A DNA stretch of 64,000 bases from Azospirillum doebereinerae. GTDB taxonomy: Bacteria > Pseudomonadota > Alphaproteobacteria > Azospirillales > Azospirillaceae. The stretch is taken from NCBI RefSeq assembly GCF_003989665.1, contig NZ_RZIJ01000019.1, forward strand, positions 80,707 to 144,706, read 5' to 3'. The translations under genes were made by a program, and so were the position numbers. Positions 16,145-24,842 of this stretch are shown here, in pieces (within the stretch, counting starts at the first letter, position 1; every line of letters starts with the position of its first letter). Under the pieces are notes generated by a model. That model searched no databases, was not told where the DNA came from, and was given only the letters and a program-made list of their open reading frames with translations.

Positions 16145-17074
16145 ATGGCCAATCCCGGAACCCCCAGCTTCGAGCAACTGCGCATCTTCCTGGCGGTGGT
16201 CGACGCCGGCAGCTTCGCCGGGGCGGGGCGGCGCCTGAACCGCGCCGTCTCGGTCATCAGCTACGGCATCGCCAATCTGGAGGCCCAGCTCGGCCTGTCG
16301 CTGTTCGAGCGCGAGGGGTCGCGCAAGCCGGTGCTGACCACCGCCGGACGGGCGCTGCTGGCCGAGGCGCGGGCCATCGCCCAGGGGATCGACGGGCTGC
16401 GCGCCAAGGTGAAGGGGCTGCTCGACGGGCTGGAGGCGGAGGTCGACCTCGCCGTCGACGTGATGCTGCCGGCCGACCGGCTGGGGCGGGTGCTGCGGGC
16501 CTTCGCGCAGGAATACCCGACGGTCTCGCTGCGGCTGCACGCCGAGGCGCTGGGCGCCATCACGGCGCTGGTGCTCGACGGGAAGGCGGTCGTCGGCGTC
16601 TCCGGCCCGCTGGCCGCCGGGGTGGAGGGGGTGGAGTGCGTCGCCGCCGGGTCGGTGCCGATGGTGCCGGTCGCGGCCCCCGACCATCCCTTGGGACGGA
16701 TGGAGCGCATCCCGCCCGGCGCCGGCCGCGACCATGTCCAACTGGTCCTGACCGACCGGTCGCGCTTCACGGAGGGGCAGGATTTCTCGGTGATGAGCGC
16801 GCGCACGTGGCGGCTCGCCGATCTGGGCGCCAAGCACGCCCTCCTGCGCGAGGGGATCGGCTGGGGCAACATGCCGCTGCCGATGATCGAGCCCGACCTC
16901 GTCGCCGGCACGCTGGTGCGGCTCGCCATGCCCGACCACCCCGGCGGGACCTACCGCTTCGCCGGGGTCTGGCGGCGCGACACCCCGCCCGGCCCGGCCG
17001 CCTCCTGGCTGCTCGACCAGTTCGTGCGGCTGGGCGCGGAGGACCGCGAGGAGGCTGGCTTCATCGATCTTTGA
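16145..17074 (+). CDS. LysR-type transcriptional regulator
   Basis: A 309-residue LTTR. The N-terminal helix-turn-helix spans about residues 6-65 (FEQLRIFLAVVDAGSFAGAG, then NLEAQLGLSLFEREG), followed by a linker helix and a co-inducer-binding domain. The HTH has RAVSVISYGIAN instead of the usual SQPAVSRQI, typical of a small LTTR subgroup. It starts 136 bases from the divergent pirin gene and probably controls it in response to an unknown inducer. Confidence 0.93.
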   Translation: MANPGTPSFEQLRIFLAVVDAGSFAGAGRRLNRAVSVISYGIANLEAQLGLSLFEREGSRKPVLTTAGRALLAEARAIAQGIDGLRAKVKGLLDGLEAEVDLAVDVMLPADRLGRVLRAFAQEYPTVSLRLHAEALGAITALVLDGKAVVGVSGPLAAGVEGVECVAAGSVPMVPVAAPDHPLGRMERIPPGAGRDHVQLVLTDRSRFTEGQDFSVMSARTWRLADLGAKHALLREGIGWGNMPLPMIEPDLVAGTLVRLAMPDHPGGTYRFAGVWRRDTPPGPAASWLLDQFVRLGAEDREEAGFIDL

Positions 17075-17110
17075 GGCGCCCCCGGTGACCGTGGCCGGGG
17101 GCGGCGCCGG

Positions 17111-17866
17111 TTAATAGAGCGCGAGGCCGCCGTTGATCTGCATGACCTCGCCGGTCAGGAAGCTGGCGCGCGGCGAGGCCAGGAACAGTACGGCGTCGGC
17201 CACGTCCTCCGGCACGCCCTCGCGGCCCAGCGGCGTGCGGGCGACGGTGGCGCGGCGGCCGTCGGCGTTGGAGAAGACATCGTGGAACCGCGTGCCGATC
17301 AGGCCGGGGGCCACCGCGTTGACGCGGATGCCGAGCGAACCGGTCTCCTTGGCGAGGGCACGGACGTAGCTGACCACGGCGCCTTTCGCCGCCGCGTAGT
17401 GCGAGGCGCCCGGCCCGCCGCCGTCGAAGGCGGCCAGCGACGACATGGCGACGATGCAGCCGGACTTGCGCGGCTCCATGCGCCGCAGCACCGCCTGGCA
17501 GCACAGATGCGTGCTGGTCAGGTTCACGTCCAGCGCCCGGCGCCACAGGTCGAGCGGCGTCTCGGTGACGCGCGAGCGTTGCAGCAGCCCGCCGGTGTTG
17601 GCGACCAGCACGCCGAGCGGGCCGAGACGGTCCTCGGTCGCCGCGACGACGCGCTCGACGGCCTCCGGGTCGGTGGTGTCCACCGCGAAGGCCTCGGCGG
17701 CGCCGCCGGAGCCGGTGATCTCCGCGACGACGGAGGCGGCCTCCTCGGCGCTGGTCATGTAGGTCAGAGCGACGCGCGCGCCGGCGCGGGCGAAGGCCAG
17801 GGAAACGGCGCGGCCGATGCCGGACGCTCCGCCGGTGACGAGGACGGTCGTGTTCGAGAATTCCAA
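17111..17866 (-). CDS. SDR family oxidoreductase
   Basis: A 251-residue classical SDR: cofactor motif TGGASGIG at about 11-18, ANTGG (normally NAG) near 90, Ser in VAMSSLAAF near 140, and YAAAKG near 157-162. The C-terminal GEVMQINGGLALY is typical of FabG-like and sugar-acid dehydrogenases. The substrate is unknown. It lies 49 bases downstream of the LacI gene and in line with the TRAP importer, so it may oxidise the imported sugar acid or polyol. Confidence 0.92.
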   Translation of the reverse strand: MEFSNTTVLVTGGASGIGRAVSLAFARAGARVALTYMTSAEEAASVVAEITGSGGAAEAFAVDTTDPEAVERVVAATEDRLGPLGVLVANTGGLLQRSRVTETPLDLWRRALDVNLTSTHLCCQAVLRRMEPRKSGCIVAMSSLAAFDGGGPGASHYAAAKGAVVSYVRALAKETGSLGIRVNAVAPGLIGTRFHDVFSNADGRRATVARTPLGREGVPEDVADAVLFLASPRASFLTGEVMQINGGLALY

Positions 17867-17915
17867 GGGGGATCTCCGGGGTCTGGATCGGGACGAAATC
17901 AGGAAAGGGGCGGCA

Positions 17916-18992
17916 TCAGGAAAGGAGAGGGCCGCTGGAGGCGCGGACCACGAGTTCGGGGGGGAAGACGGTTCGGGTGCCGGGGCCGGTGTCCCCGGCC
18001 AGCCGGACCGCCAGCCGCCCGATGGCGGTCTCGGCCATGCGGGCCAGCGGCTGGCGGATGGTGGTCAGCGCCGGGTGCAGCAGGGTGGCGAGGCCGATGT
18101 CGTCGATGCCGACGACCGACACGTCCTCGGGCACGCGCAGGCCCAGAACGCGCAGTTCGGCGAGGATGCCGAGCGCCGTCATGTCGTTCACCGCCAGCAC
18201 GGCGGTCGGCCGCGGGGTGGCCGCCGCGATCCGCCGGGCCAGACGGCGGCCGAGTTCCGGCAGGTCGGTGTCGCCGAAGACGGAATCGGAACGCGACGTA
18301 TCCTCCACCAGAACGACGGCCTCCGTCAGTCCCAGCCGCTCCGCCTCGGCCTTGAAGCCGTCGAAGCGGGCGGCGCGGTTGAAGGTGCCGGTCGGCCCGG
18401 TGGCGTAGGCGATGCGGCGGTGTCCGAGCCCGGCCAGATGGGCCACGGCCATCGCCGAGGCCGCCGGGTTGTCCAGCGTGACGGAATCGCCGTCGGACAG
18501 CGCGTCGAAGGACACCCGCACGATGCCGCGCTGGGCCAGCCCGGCCATCGTCTCGTTGTCCACCAGGGTCGAGGCGGTGATCAGCCCGCGCACGCCGTAG
18601 GCGGCCAGTTCCTCGGCGAACTGGTGCTCTCGGGCCGGGTCGCGCAGGGTGTTGCACAGGATGACGTGCAGGTCCGCCTCCTGCGCGGCCCGCTCGACGG
18701 CGACCGCCAGCTCGCCGAAGAACGGATTCGCCACGGTCGGCACGAGCAGCCCGACCATCGGCGAGTGGCCGGTCTTCAACTGGCGGGCGGCGGCGTTCGG
18801 CTTGTAGCCCAGCGTCTCGATGGCCTGCTGGATGCGGGCGCGGGTGTCGGCGCGCATGCGGTCCTGCCGGCCGTTCAGGTAGTTGGAGATGCTGGCCGGC
18901 GACACGCCGGCGGCGCGCGCCACGTCCTGGATGTTCACCGGGGCGATGCTGGTTGGCTGAACGCTGGCCGGCTGGGTGGGCGCCGAGGTCAT
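17916..18992 (-). CDS. LacI family transcriptional regulator
   Basis: A 358-residue LacI-type regulator. The HTH NIQDVARAAGVSPASISNYL (about residues 21-40) and hinge region YKPNAAARQLKTGHSPMVGL precede a periplasmic-binding-protein-like effector domain. SPASISNYLNG replaces the common SxxTVSRVLN. It lies between the TRAP permease and the SDR, 19 bases after the permease stop, and likely responds to the imported compound or its catabolite. Tandem repeats at 22071-22096 are its likely target. Confidence 0.94.
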   Translation of the reverse strand: MTSAPTQPASVQPTSIAPVNIQDVARAAGVSPASISNYLNGRQDRMRADTRARIQQAIETLGYKPNAAARQLKTGHSPMVGLLVPTVANPFFGELAVAVERAAQEADLHVILCNTLRDPAREHQFAEELAAYGVRGLITASTLVDNETMAGLAQRGIVRVSFDALSDGDSVTLDNPAASAMAVAHLAGLGHRRIAYATGPTGTFNRAARFDGFKAEAERLGLTEAVVLVEDTSRSDSVFGDTDLPELGRRLARRIAAATPRPTAVLAVNDMTALGILAELRVLGLRVPEDVSVVGIDDIGLATLLHPALTTIRQPLARMAETAIGRLAVRLAGDTGPGTRTVFPPELVVRASSGPLLS

Positions 18993-19011
18993 GGTCTTGC
19001 GGTCTCCGTTC

Positions 19012-20901
19012 TCAATAACCGGCGCTGCGAGGAAGCCACAGCGTCAGCGCCGGCACCATCGCGATCAGCACCAGCGCCACGACCAGCACGGCGAGGTATT
19101 TCATCATCGGCCGCACCACCTGGGACATCGGCACGCCGCAGATCACGCAGGTGGTGCACAGCCCCAGCCCGATAGGGGGCGAGAACAGGCCGATCCCCAT
19201 GGCGATGATCAGCACCGTCGCGTAGTGCAGCGGCGCCAGCCCCAGCTGCTGGGCGATGGGGACCAGGATCGGGCCGAAGATGATCAGGGCGGGGGCGCCC
19301 TCCAGCACCGCGCCGAACACCGCCATCAGGACGATGGACAGCAGGATGAACAGCCATGGCCCCTCGTCGGCGACGAAGGCGACCAGCGCGGCGGCCATGT
19401 TCTGCGGGATCATCTCCATGGTCAGCGTGTAGGACAGGCTGGTGGCGGTGGCGATGATGAACAGCAGCGACCCGGCCAGGGTCGAGGTGTCGGCGAACAG
19501 GCGGACCACCTTGCGGAGCGTCAGCTCGCGGAAGGCCAGCCCGCCGACCACCAGCGCGTAGACCACCGCGAAGGCCGACACCTCGGTGGAGGTGGCGATG
19601 CCCGACACCACGCCCTTGCCGATCATCAACACCATGACGAGCCCGACCGCACCGCCGGCCAGCAGCGCCCGCAGCGGCGTGCGGTCGGGGTAGGCCTCGG
19701 CCACGTCGATGCGCTTGCCGGCGATGACGCCGATGACGCAGAGCGCGATGGCGAGCAGCGCCGCCGGCACCAGCCCGGCCAGGAACAGGCCGCCGATCGA
19801 CAAGTTGGCGACGAAGCCCATGATGATCATGTTGACGCAGGGCGGGATGGTCTCCGCCATCACCGCCGAGGCGGCGAGCAGCCCGGCCGCGTCACCCGGA
19901 CTCTGCCGGGTGCGGCGGATCGCCGGCATCAGCACGCCACCGACCGCCGCCACGTCGGCCAGCTTGGATCCCGACACGCCGGAGAAGAAGGCCACCGCCG
20001 TGACGATGGTCAGGTTCAGCCCGCCGCGCATCCGCCCCATGCCGCGCACGATCAGCTCGACCAGCCGCGCCGACATGCCGTTGATCTCCATGGCGCCGCC
20101 GGCCAGCAGGAAGAACGGGATGGCCAGCAGCACGAACTGGTCGACCCCGGCCGTCACCTGCTGGGCGAAGATGGGCAGCGGCAGGGACGGGTCGAGCAGG
20201 AAGTAGACGAAGGCGCCGAGCCCCAGCGTGAAGGCGATGGGCACGCCGGCCACCAGCCCGAAGACCAGGCAGAACCCGACGGCGGCCGGGGCCGAGGGCA
20301 GGGCGTCCGGCGCCAGTCCCGGCAGGAGCACAGCGGCGGCGGCGACCAGCCCGACCATGGCGCCGCTGGCGATCATGACGGCACGGGGACCGGCCAGCGC
20401 CTGCTCCAGCGCCGCCACGGTCATCACCACGACTCCGAACAGCACTGGCGCCACGATCATCGCCTGGGGCAGGCCGGTCGGCGTGGTCTGGCTGAAGGAT
20501 TCCTTCAACAGCCCGGCGGTCGCCCATAGCAACCCCAGCGAGACCCCGAACAGGATCCAGCGGCTGATCTGCTGGAGCCAGGGGCGCAAAGGCGCCGGCA
20601 GCGCCGCCTGGAACATCTCCACCCCCATGTGGCGGCCGCGCGCCATGGCGGTGGCGGCCCCGCTGAACACCAGGGTGATCATCAGGGCCTGCGCGACCTC
20701 CTCCGCCCAATCGAGCGGGGCGTGCAGGGCGTAGCGGCAGATGACCGAGACGAAGACGACGAGGACGTCGAGCGCCAGGGCGATGCCGCCCACCGTCTCG
20801 GTCACGCGGGCGAGGTGCCGGGTGAGCGCGAAGCCGGCCGGTGGTGTCGCCGTCCCTTGGGCCGTCCCTTCGAGATCCGGCGCGTGTGTGTGGGCGGTCA
20901 T
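19012..20901 (-). CDS. dctQM: fused TRAP transporter permease (DctQM)
   Basis: A 629-residue membrane protein in which the small DctQ-type subunit (about residues 25-165, with YALHAPLDWAEEVAQALM) is fused to the large DctM-type subunit (about 190-629, with LLAIPFFLLAGGAMEING and SGSKLADVAAVGGVLMPA). DctM transports the solute with sodium. The start at 20901 begins just before the first membrane span; the much longer frame upstream is a shadow of the binding-protein gene. It works with the downstream-numbered dctP gene at 20970. Substrate unknown, probably an organic or sugar acid. Confidence 0.92.
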   Translation of the reverse strand: MTAHTHAPDLEGTAQGTATPPAGFALTRHLARVTETVGGIALALDVLVVFVSVICRYALHAPLDWAEEVAQALMITLVFSGAATAMARGRHMGVEMFQAALPAPLRPWLQQISRWILFGVSLGLLWATAGLLKESFSQTTPTGLPQAMIVAPVLFGVVVMTVAALEQALAGPRAVMIASGAMVGLVAAAAVLLPGLAPDALPSAPAAVGFCLVFGLVAGVPIAFTLGLGAFVYFLLDPSLPLPIFAQQVTAGVDQFVLLAIPFFLLAGGAMEINGMSARLVELIVRGMGRMRGGLNLTIVTAVAFFSGVSGSKLADVAAVGGVLMPAIRRTRQSPGDAAGLLAASAVMAETIPPCVNMIIMGFVANLSIGGLFLAGLVPAALLAIALCVIGVIAGKRIDVAEAYPDRTPLRALLAGGAVGLVMVLMIGKGVVSGIATSTEVSAFAVVYALVVGGLAFRELTLRKVVRLFADTSTLAGSLLFIIATATSLSYTLTMEMIPQNMAAALVAFVADEGPWLFILLSIVLMAVFGAVLEGAPALIIFGPILVPIAQQLGLAPLHYATVLIIAMGIGLFSPPIGLGLCTTCVICGVPMSQVVRPMMKYLAVLVVALVLIAMVPALTLWLPRSAGY

Positions 20902-20969
20902 GGCCCGTTCCCCTCGGTGGCTTCGGGTTTGGCTTCGGGTGTGGCTTCGGATTTCGCGGCGGGGACTGG

Positions 20970-21974
20970 TCAGGCCGACGCGCGGACGGCGTCGATCACC
21001 GGGGCGGTCGCCGGCTGCTGGGCGACGAAGCGCGCCCAGACCGTCTCGACCGCCGCGCGGTAGGCGGCGGTGTCCACGTCGGTGACGGTCACGCCGCGCC
21101 CTTGCAGATCGGCGAAGGCACGGGCCTCGGTCTCGGCCGCCTGGGCGCGCTGGTGGTCGGTCGCGGCCTTGGCCGCCGCCTGCACCGCCGTCCGGATGTC
21201 GGCCGGAAGCCGGTCGAAGGCGCGGTTGCTGATGACCGGGATGACGGGATTGAAGATGTGCCGGGTGCGGTAGCAGTGCTTGGCGACCTCGTAGAACTTG
21301 CCGGCCAGCACGGTCGGCGCGTCCTGCTCCAGCCCGTCGACGACGCCGGTCTGCAAGGCGGCGTAGACCTCGCCCAGCGGAATCGGCGTGGCGACGGCGC
21401 CCATGGCCTCCAGCGTGGCGATGAAGTTCGGCACCGGCAGCACGCGGATCTTGATGCCCTTGAGGCCACCCTCCGGCGTCAAGGCCGGGCGGGTGTAGAC
21501 GTTGCGGGCGCCCAGGCTGTAGGCGTAGCCGAGGATCCGGACCGGCGCGCGCTGCGCCAGGATTCCCGACAGCGTCTGCCCGGCGGTGCCGTCCAGCGCC
21601 CGCCCGACATGGCCGGCGTCGGCGAACAGGTAGCCCAGGTCGAGGACGCCGATCTCCGGCGCCACGGTGGCCCAGATCGACGAGCCGGAGATCATCATGT
21701 CCACGGCGCCGATCTTCACCTGCTGGACGATGTCGGATTCCTTGCCGAGCTGGTTGTTCGGGAAATAGTTCAGCGTGACCGCGTCGCCGACCGAGGCGGC
21801 CAGCGTCGAGCGGAAACGGTCGAACCACAGGAAATGCGAGGAGTTGGCGTCGTCGGTCAGCGAGGACGAGATGCGCAGGCGCAGCGCGGCGGCGGCGTTG
21901 CCGGTGCGGATGAACGGGGCCGCCACGGCGACGGCGAGGGTCGATTTCAGGACGGTGCGGCGGGACGCGATCAT
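20970..21974 (-). CDS. dctP: TRAP transporter substrate-binding protein (DctP-like)
   Basis: A 334-residue periplasmic protein with a twin-arginine-like leader SRRTVLKSTLAVAVAAPFI and signal cleavage around residue 28. The body has the DctP pattern (SHFLWFDRFRSTLAASVGDA, GVVDGLEQDAPTVLAG) and an Arg in the ligand region near RILGYAYSLGARNVYTRPA. First gene of the dctP-dctQM-LacI-SDR unit, 68 bases from the permease. An acidic solute is likely. Confidence 0.92.
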   Translation of the reverse strand: MIASRRTVLKSTLAVAVAAPFIRTGNAAAALRLRISSSLTDDANSSHFLWFDRFRSTLAASVGDAVTLNYFPNNQLGKESDIVQQVKIGAVDMMISGSSIWATVAPEIGVLDLGYLFADAGHVGRALDGTAGQTLSGILAQRAPVRILGYAYSLGARNVYTRPALTPEGGLKGIKIRVLPVPNFIATLEAMGAVATPIPLGEVYAALQTGVVDGLEQDAPTVLAGKFYEVAKHCYRTRHIFNPVIPVISNRAFDRLPADIRTAVQAAAKAATDHQRAQAAETEARAFADLQGRGVTVTDVDTAAYRAAVETVWARFVAQQPATAPVIDAVRASA

Positions 21975-22303
21975 GGGTTTCCTCCGGGTTGGCGGGACGG
22001 GCGCCGAGGGCGGCGACCCTTGTCCCTTATCGTTTTCCGATCGTGCCGGACGCCCCCGTCACGGCTTTGTAAATCGATACACTAAATCGATACACTAAAA
22101 TTCGTTCGCCAGTCAAGCAGTCCGTTCGGAGGCTTTGGAGGAAGGGGGATCAGTGTGGCGGATCGCCTTGGGCGCCGCTTTCAGGCGCCGGTCGCTGCCG
22201 GGATGCGTGCCCAGGTGACGGGGAAATTCGGCCCTGTCATTGCCCGGAAGGAAGGGGCTCTCCCATGGCGCGGCGGCGTATCGGGGGCATGCGGAAAGCG
22301 TCC
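21975..22303. promoter_or_regulatory. intergenic region between dctP and kbp
   Basis: This 330-base divergent region holds no convincing gene. It contains the tandem operator-like repeats described separately, about 100 bases before dctP. The remainder has no feature I can support. Confidence 0.5.
22071..22096. promoter_or_regulatory. tandem 13-base repeat, probable LacI operators
   Basis: Two perfect, adjoining copies of AAATCGATACACT lie at 22071-22083 and 22084-22096, 97-122 bases upstream of the dctP start. Each has an ATCGAT core with the central CG typical of LacI-family operators, in an otherwise GC-rich region. The LacI gene in the same operon is the obvious candidate to bind here. 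Confidence 0.62.
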
Positions 22304-22328
22304 GGAACGGAGCGCCCAAACCCATGTT
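22304..22328 (+). promoter_or_regulatory. EcfG-like (general stress sigma) promoter for kbp
   Basis: GGAAC at 22304-22308, then 16 bases, then TGTT at 22325-22328. Alphaproteobacterial EcfG sigma factors recognise GGAAC-N16/17-CGTT, with the TT most conserved. The -10 ends 32 bases before the kbp ATG. The same GGAAC-N16-TGTT geometry occurs at 23321-23345 on the other strand. Confidence 0.55.
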
Positions 22329-22360
22329 TCCCCTTCGAACCAACAGGAAGGGGGAAAACC

Positions 22361-22795
22361 ATGGGCTTGTTCGATTTCTTCCGGCGCGACGCCGGCAAGA
22401 AGCTCGGCGGCACCGAGACGCCGGACGCCGAGCACATCAAGGCCGAGGTCGGCCGTCTGGGGCTGGATGTCCAGGGACTGGACGTGGCCGTGAACGGCGA
22501 CACGGTGACGGTGAAGGGGCAGGCCGCCAGCCAGGAGGCCAAGGAAAAGGCCGTGCTGGTGGCGGGCAACGTGCACGGCGTGTCCAAGGTGGAGGAGCAG
22601 ATCACCGTCGCCCAGGCCCAGCCGGAAAGCCAGTTCTACACGGTCCAGAGCGGCGACACGCTCTCGAAGGTCGCCAAGCAGTTTTACCACGACGCCAACA
22701 AGTACCCGGCGATCTTCGACGCCAACCGGCCCATGCTCAAGGATCCGGATGAGATTTATCCGGGGCAGGTCCTGCGCATCCCGCCGGCGGCCTGA
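22361..22795 (+). CDS. kbp: BON-LysM protein, potassium-binding protein Kbp (YgaU)
   Basis: A 144-residue protein that follows E. coli Kbp/YgaU (149 residues) nearly end to end: MGLFDFFRRDAGKKL start, BON domain about 25-85 with VNGDTVTVKGQAASQEAKEK, and LysM domain about 92-142 with QFYTVQSGDTLSKVAKQFY and DPDEIYPGQVLRIP. Kbp is a cytoplasmic K+ sensor important for growth under ionic stress. The ATG at 22361 follows a GGAAGGGGG ribosome site. An EcfG-like promoter upstream fits osmotic or general stress control. Confidence 0.9.
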   Translation: MGLFDFFRRDAGKKLGGTETPDAEHIKAEVGRLGLDVQGLDVAVNGDTVTVKGQAASQEAKEKAVLVAGNVHGVSKVEEQITVAQAQPESQFYTVQSGDTLSKVAKQFYHDANKYPAIFDANRPMLKDPDEIYPGQVLRIPPAA

Positions 22796-22806
22796 CGCGT
22801 CGTCGC

Positions 22807-22834
22807 GGGGCCGCCCTGTTTCGAGGGCGGTCCC
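22807..22834 (+). terminator. hairpin after kbp
   Basis: An 11-base stem (GGGGCCGCCCT with AGGGCGGTCCC, one wobble pair) with loop GTTTCG begins 11 bases after the kbp stop and is followed by GTTCCC. It lacks a full T-run but is well placed between convergent genes. Confidence 0.6.
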
Positions 22835-22892
22835 GTTCCCGCCCCCGCCGCCGGATACGGTCCGGTCGAGGCAGGGGCGGGCAAGGGGCGCC

Positions 22893-23090
22893 TCAGCTCT
22901 TGGTGCGCGGGTCGTGGGTGTGATGGCTGTCCCGCTCGCCGCCGCCGCCGGAGAGCTGGCTGCGCTCGGTGTTGGTCGGCTCGCCGGGGCGGGGGTGCTT
23001 CTCGGCCGGGGCCTGCGGCTTGTCGGCGTTCTGGTGGCTGCTGCCGGGGCCGCCGTGATGGCGGTCGGTCTCGTCGTGGCGCTTGGACAT
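22893..23090 (-). CDS. small very hydrophilic protein (65 residues)
   Basis: The product is almost entirely charged or polar, rich in His, Asp, Gly, Pro and Lys (start MSKRHDETDRHHGGPGSS, end SHHTHDPRTKS), with no hydrophobic core, so it is predicted disordered. It begins 6 bases after a similar small gene and shares its probable EcfG-like promoter, so a stress role is plausible. No family was recognised. Confidence 0.6.
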   Translation of the reverse strand: MSKRHDETDRHHGGPGSSHQNADKPQAPAEKHPRPGEPTNTERSQLSGGGGERDSHHTHDPRTKS

Positions 23091-23096
23091 GTGAGG

Positions 23097-23285
23097 TCAC
23101 CGATCCTGTTGATAGCCCTGATGGGTGGTGTTCTGCCGGGTGTTGCCCTGCTGGCCCTGCTCCTTCGTGTTCGCGGGCGGGGCGTCGGCCGAGGCGGCCG
23201 TGTCGGCGGCGGCGCTGTCCGGGACCCCGGCCGGACCCTTGGTGCTGCGGCCGGCGGGCGGGACGGGGGGAGTGTGCTTGGCCAT
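23097..23285 (-). CDS. small hydrophilic, disordered protein (62 residues)
   Basis: The sequence (start MAKHTPPVPPAGRSTKGPAG, then Gln/Asn/Thr-rich end NTRQNTTHQGYQQDR) is low-complexity without hydrophobic segments. A GGAGCG site lies 9 bases before the ATG, and an EcfG-like promoter 36 bases upstream points straight at it. With the next gene it forms a two-gene unit of probable stress-induced hydrophilic proteins. Function unknown. Confidence 0.6.
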   Translation of the reverse strand: MAKHTPPVPPAGRSTKGPAGVPDSAAADTAASADAPPANTKEQGQQGNTRQNTTHQGYQQDR

Positions 23286-23320
23286 CGGTGGCGCTCCTTC
23301 TGTTGAAAGCGTCCTTCCCC

Positions 23321-23345
23321 AACAGGACCGTCGCCGCCGGGTTCC
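23321..23345 (-). promoter_or_regulatory. EcfG-like promoter for the small-protein pair
   Basis: On the minus strand GGAAC (23345-23341), exactly 16 bases, then TGTT (23324-23321), matching the kbp promoter geometry. The first downstream ATG is at 23285. Two matching promoters serving neighbouring stress-type genes raise confidence in both. Confidence 0.55.
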
Positions 23346-23421
23346 CCGTTCCGCCGCCGCAAGGCTTGCATGCGAAGAAAGGGGGAGGGCGGATTGCCGG
23401 CCGCCCCCTATTCTCCCGGCC

Positions 23422-24822
23422 ATGCCGCACAGCCCTTCGCCGTCCGCCGCCGCCTTGCCCTCTTCGCCCGTTCCGGTGAGCGACGGGCTCCCGGTTCCCC
23501 AGCGCTACTGGGCGATGGCGACGATGACGGCGGCGCTGATCATGGCGGTGCTGGACGGGGTGGTCGCCACCATGGCCCTACCCACCATCCAGCGCGAGTT
23601 CGCCATCGACGCGGCCCAAGCCATCTGGGTGGTCAACGCCTACCAGATCGCGGTGACCGTCTCGCTGTTCCCGCTGGCCTCGCTGGGCGACATCCTGGGC
23701 TACAGCCGGATCTACTGGGGCGGGCTGGCGGTGTTCACCGTCGCCTCGCTGGCTTGCGCGCTGTCGGATTCGCTGCCGCTGCTGACGGCGGCCCGCGTGC
23801 TCCAGGGCTTCGGCGCCGCCGGCATCATGAGCGTCAGCCTGGCGCTGGTCCGCCACATCTACCCGGCGGCGCAGCTCGGGCGCGGGGTTGGCTACAACGC
23901 GCTGATCGTCGCGGTGTCCTCGGCGGCGGGGCCGAGCATCGCGGCGGTGATCCTGTCGGTCGCCTCCTGGCCGTGGCTGTTCGCCGTCAACGTGCCGATC
24001 GGGCTGGCGGCGCTGGTCATCGCCGCGAAATCGCTGCCGCGCTCGGCCCGTTCCGGCCACCGCTTCGACGCGCTCAGCGCCGGGCTGAACGCGGCGACGC
24101 TCGGCCTGCTGATCGTCGGCTTCAAGGGGTTGGACGGTGGCCAGCCGGGTTGGCTGACCGGGGTGGAGCTGGTCGCGGCGCTGGGATTCGGCGTCACGCT
24201 GGTCCGGCGCGAGCTGGCGCAGGCGGCGCCGCTGCTCCCGGTCGACCTGCTGCGCCGCCCGGTCTTCGCGCTGTCGGTGGTGACCTCGGTCTGCTCCTTC
24301 GCGGCGCAGAACATCGCCTTCGTGGCGCTGCCCTTCTTCTTCGAGGACGTGCTGCGCCGCAGCCAGGGCGACACCGGTCTGCTGATGACGCCATGGCCGG
24401 TGGCGGTGGCGGTGATCGCCCCGCTGGCCGGGCGGCTGGCCGACCGCTACGAGCCGAGCCTGCTGAGCGGCGCCGGGCTGTCGCTGTTCGCCGCCGGGCT
24501 GGGGGCGATGGCGCTCTTGCCACCCGATCCGGCCTTCGCCGACGTGGCGTGGCGGATGGTGTTGGCCGGGCTGGGCTTCGGTCTGTTCCAGACGCCGAAC
24601 AACAAGGTCCTGGTCACCAGCGCCCCCAAGGAGCGCAGCGGCGGCGCCAGCGGCATCCAAGCCACCGGCCGGCTGCTGGGCCAGACGCTGGGCGCCGCCG
24701 CCGTCGGCGTGCTGTTCAGCGCGCTGGGCAAGGCGGACGGCACGGTGTGGGCGATGGCCCTGGGCGCCGGCCTGTGCCTCGTCGCCGGGCTGACCGGCAG
24801 CCTGCGCCGCATGGTCCGCTGA
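23422..24822 (+). CDS. MFS multidrug efflux transporter, DHA2 (14-span) type
   Basis: A 466-residue inner-membrane exporter. The first span contains MAVLDGVVATMALPTIQREF, the DHA2 motif D1-like region, followed by QAIWVVNAYQIAVTVSLFPL, motif A GDILGYSRIYWGG and motif C-like VSSAAGPSIAAVILSVASW. These are typical of EmrB/QacA-like proton antiporters. The start at 23422 precedes a Pro/Ser-rich tail before span 1. Substrate unknown; no regulator or membrane-fusion gene is adjacent. Confidence 0.92.
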   Translation: MPHSPSPSAAALPSSPVPVSDGLPVPQRYWAMATMTAALIMAVLDGVVATMALPTIQREFAIDAAQAIWVVNAYQIAVTVSLFPLASLGDILGYSRIYWGGLAVFTVASLACALSDSLPLLTAARVLQGFGAAGIMSVSLALVRHIYPAAQLGRGVGYNALIVAVSSAAGPSIAAVILSVASWPWLFAVNVPIGLAALVIAAKSLPRSARSGHRFDALSAGLNAATLGLLIVGFKGLDGGQPGWLTGVELVAALGFGVTLVRRELAQAAPLLPVDLLRRPVFALSVVTSVCSFAAQNIAFVALPFFFEDVLRRSQGDTGLLMTPWPVAVAVIAPLAGRLADRYEPSLLSGAGLSLFAAGLGAMALLPPDPAFADVAWRMVLAGLGFGLFQTPNNKVLVTSAPKERSGGASGIQATGRLLGQTLGAAAVGVLFSALGKADGTVWAMALGAGLCLVAGLTGSLRRMVR

Positions 24823-24842
24823 GGCGCCTTACGGCTGACGGA

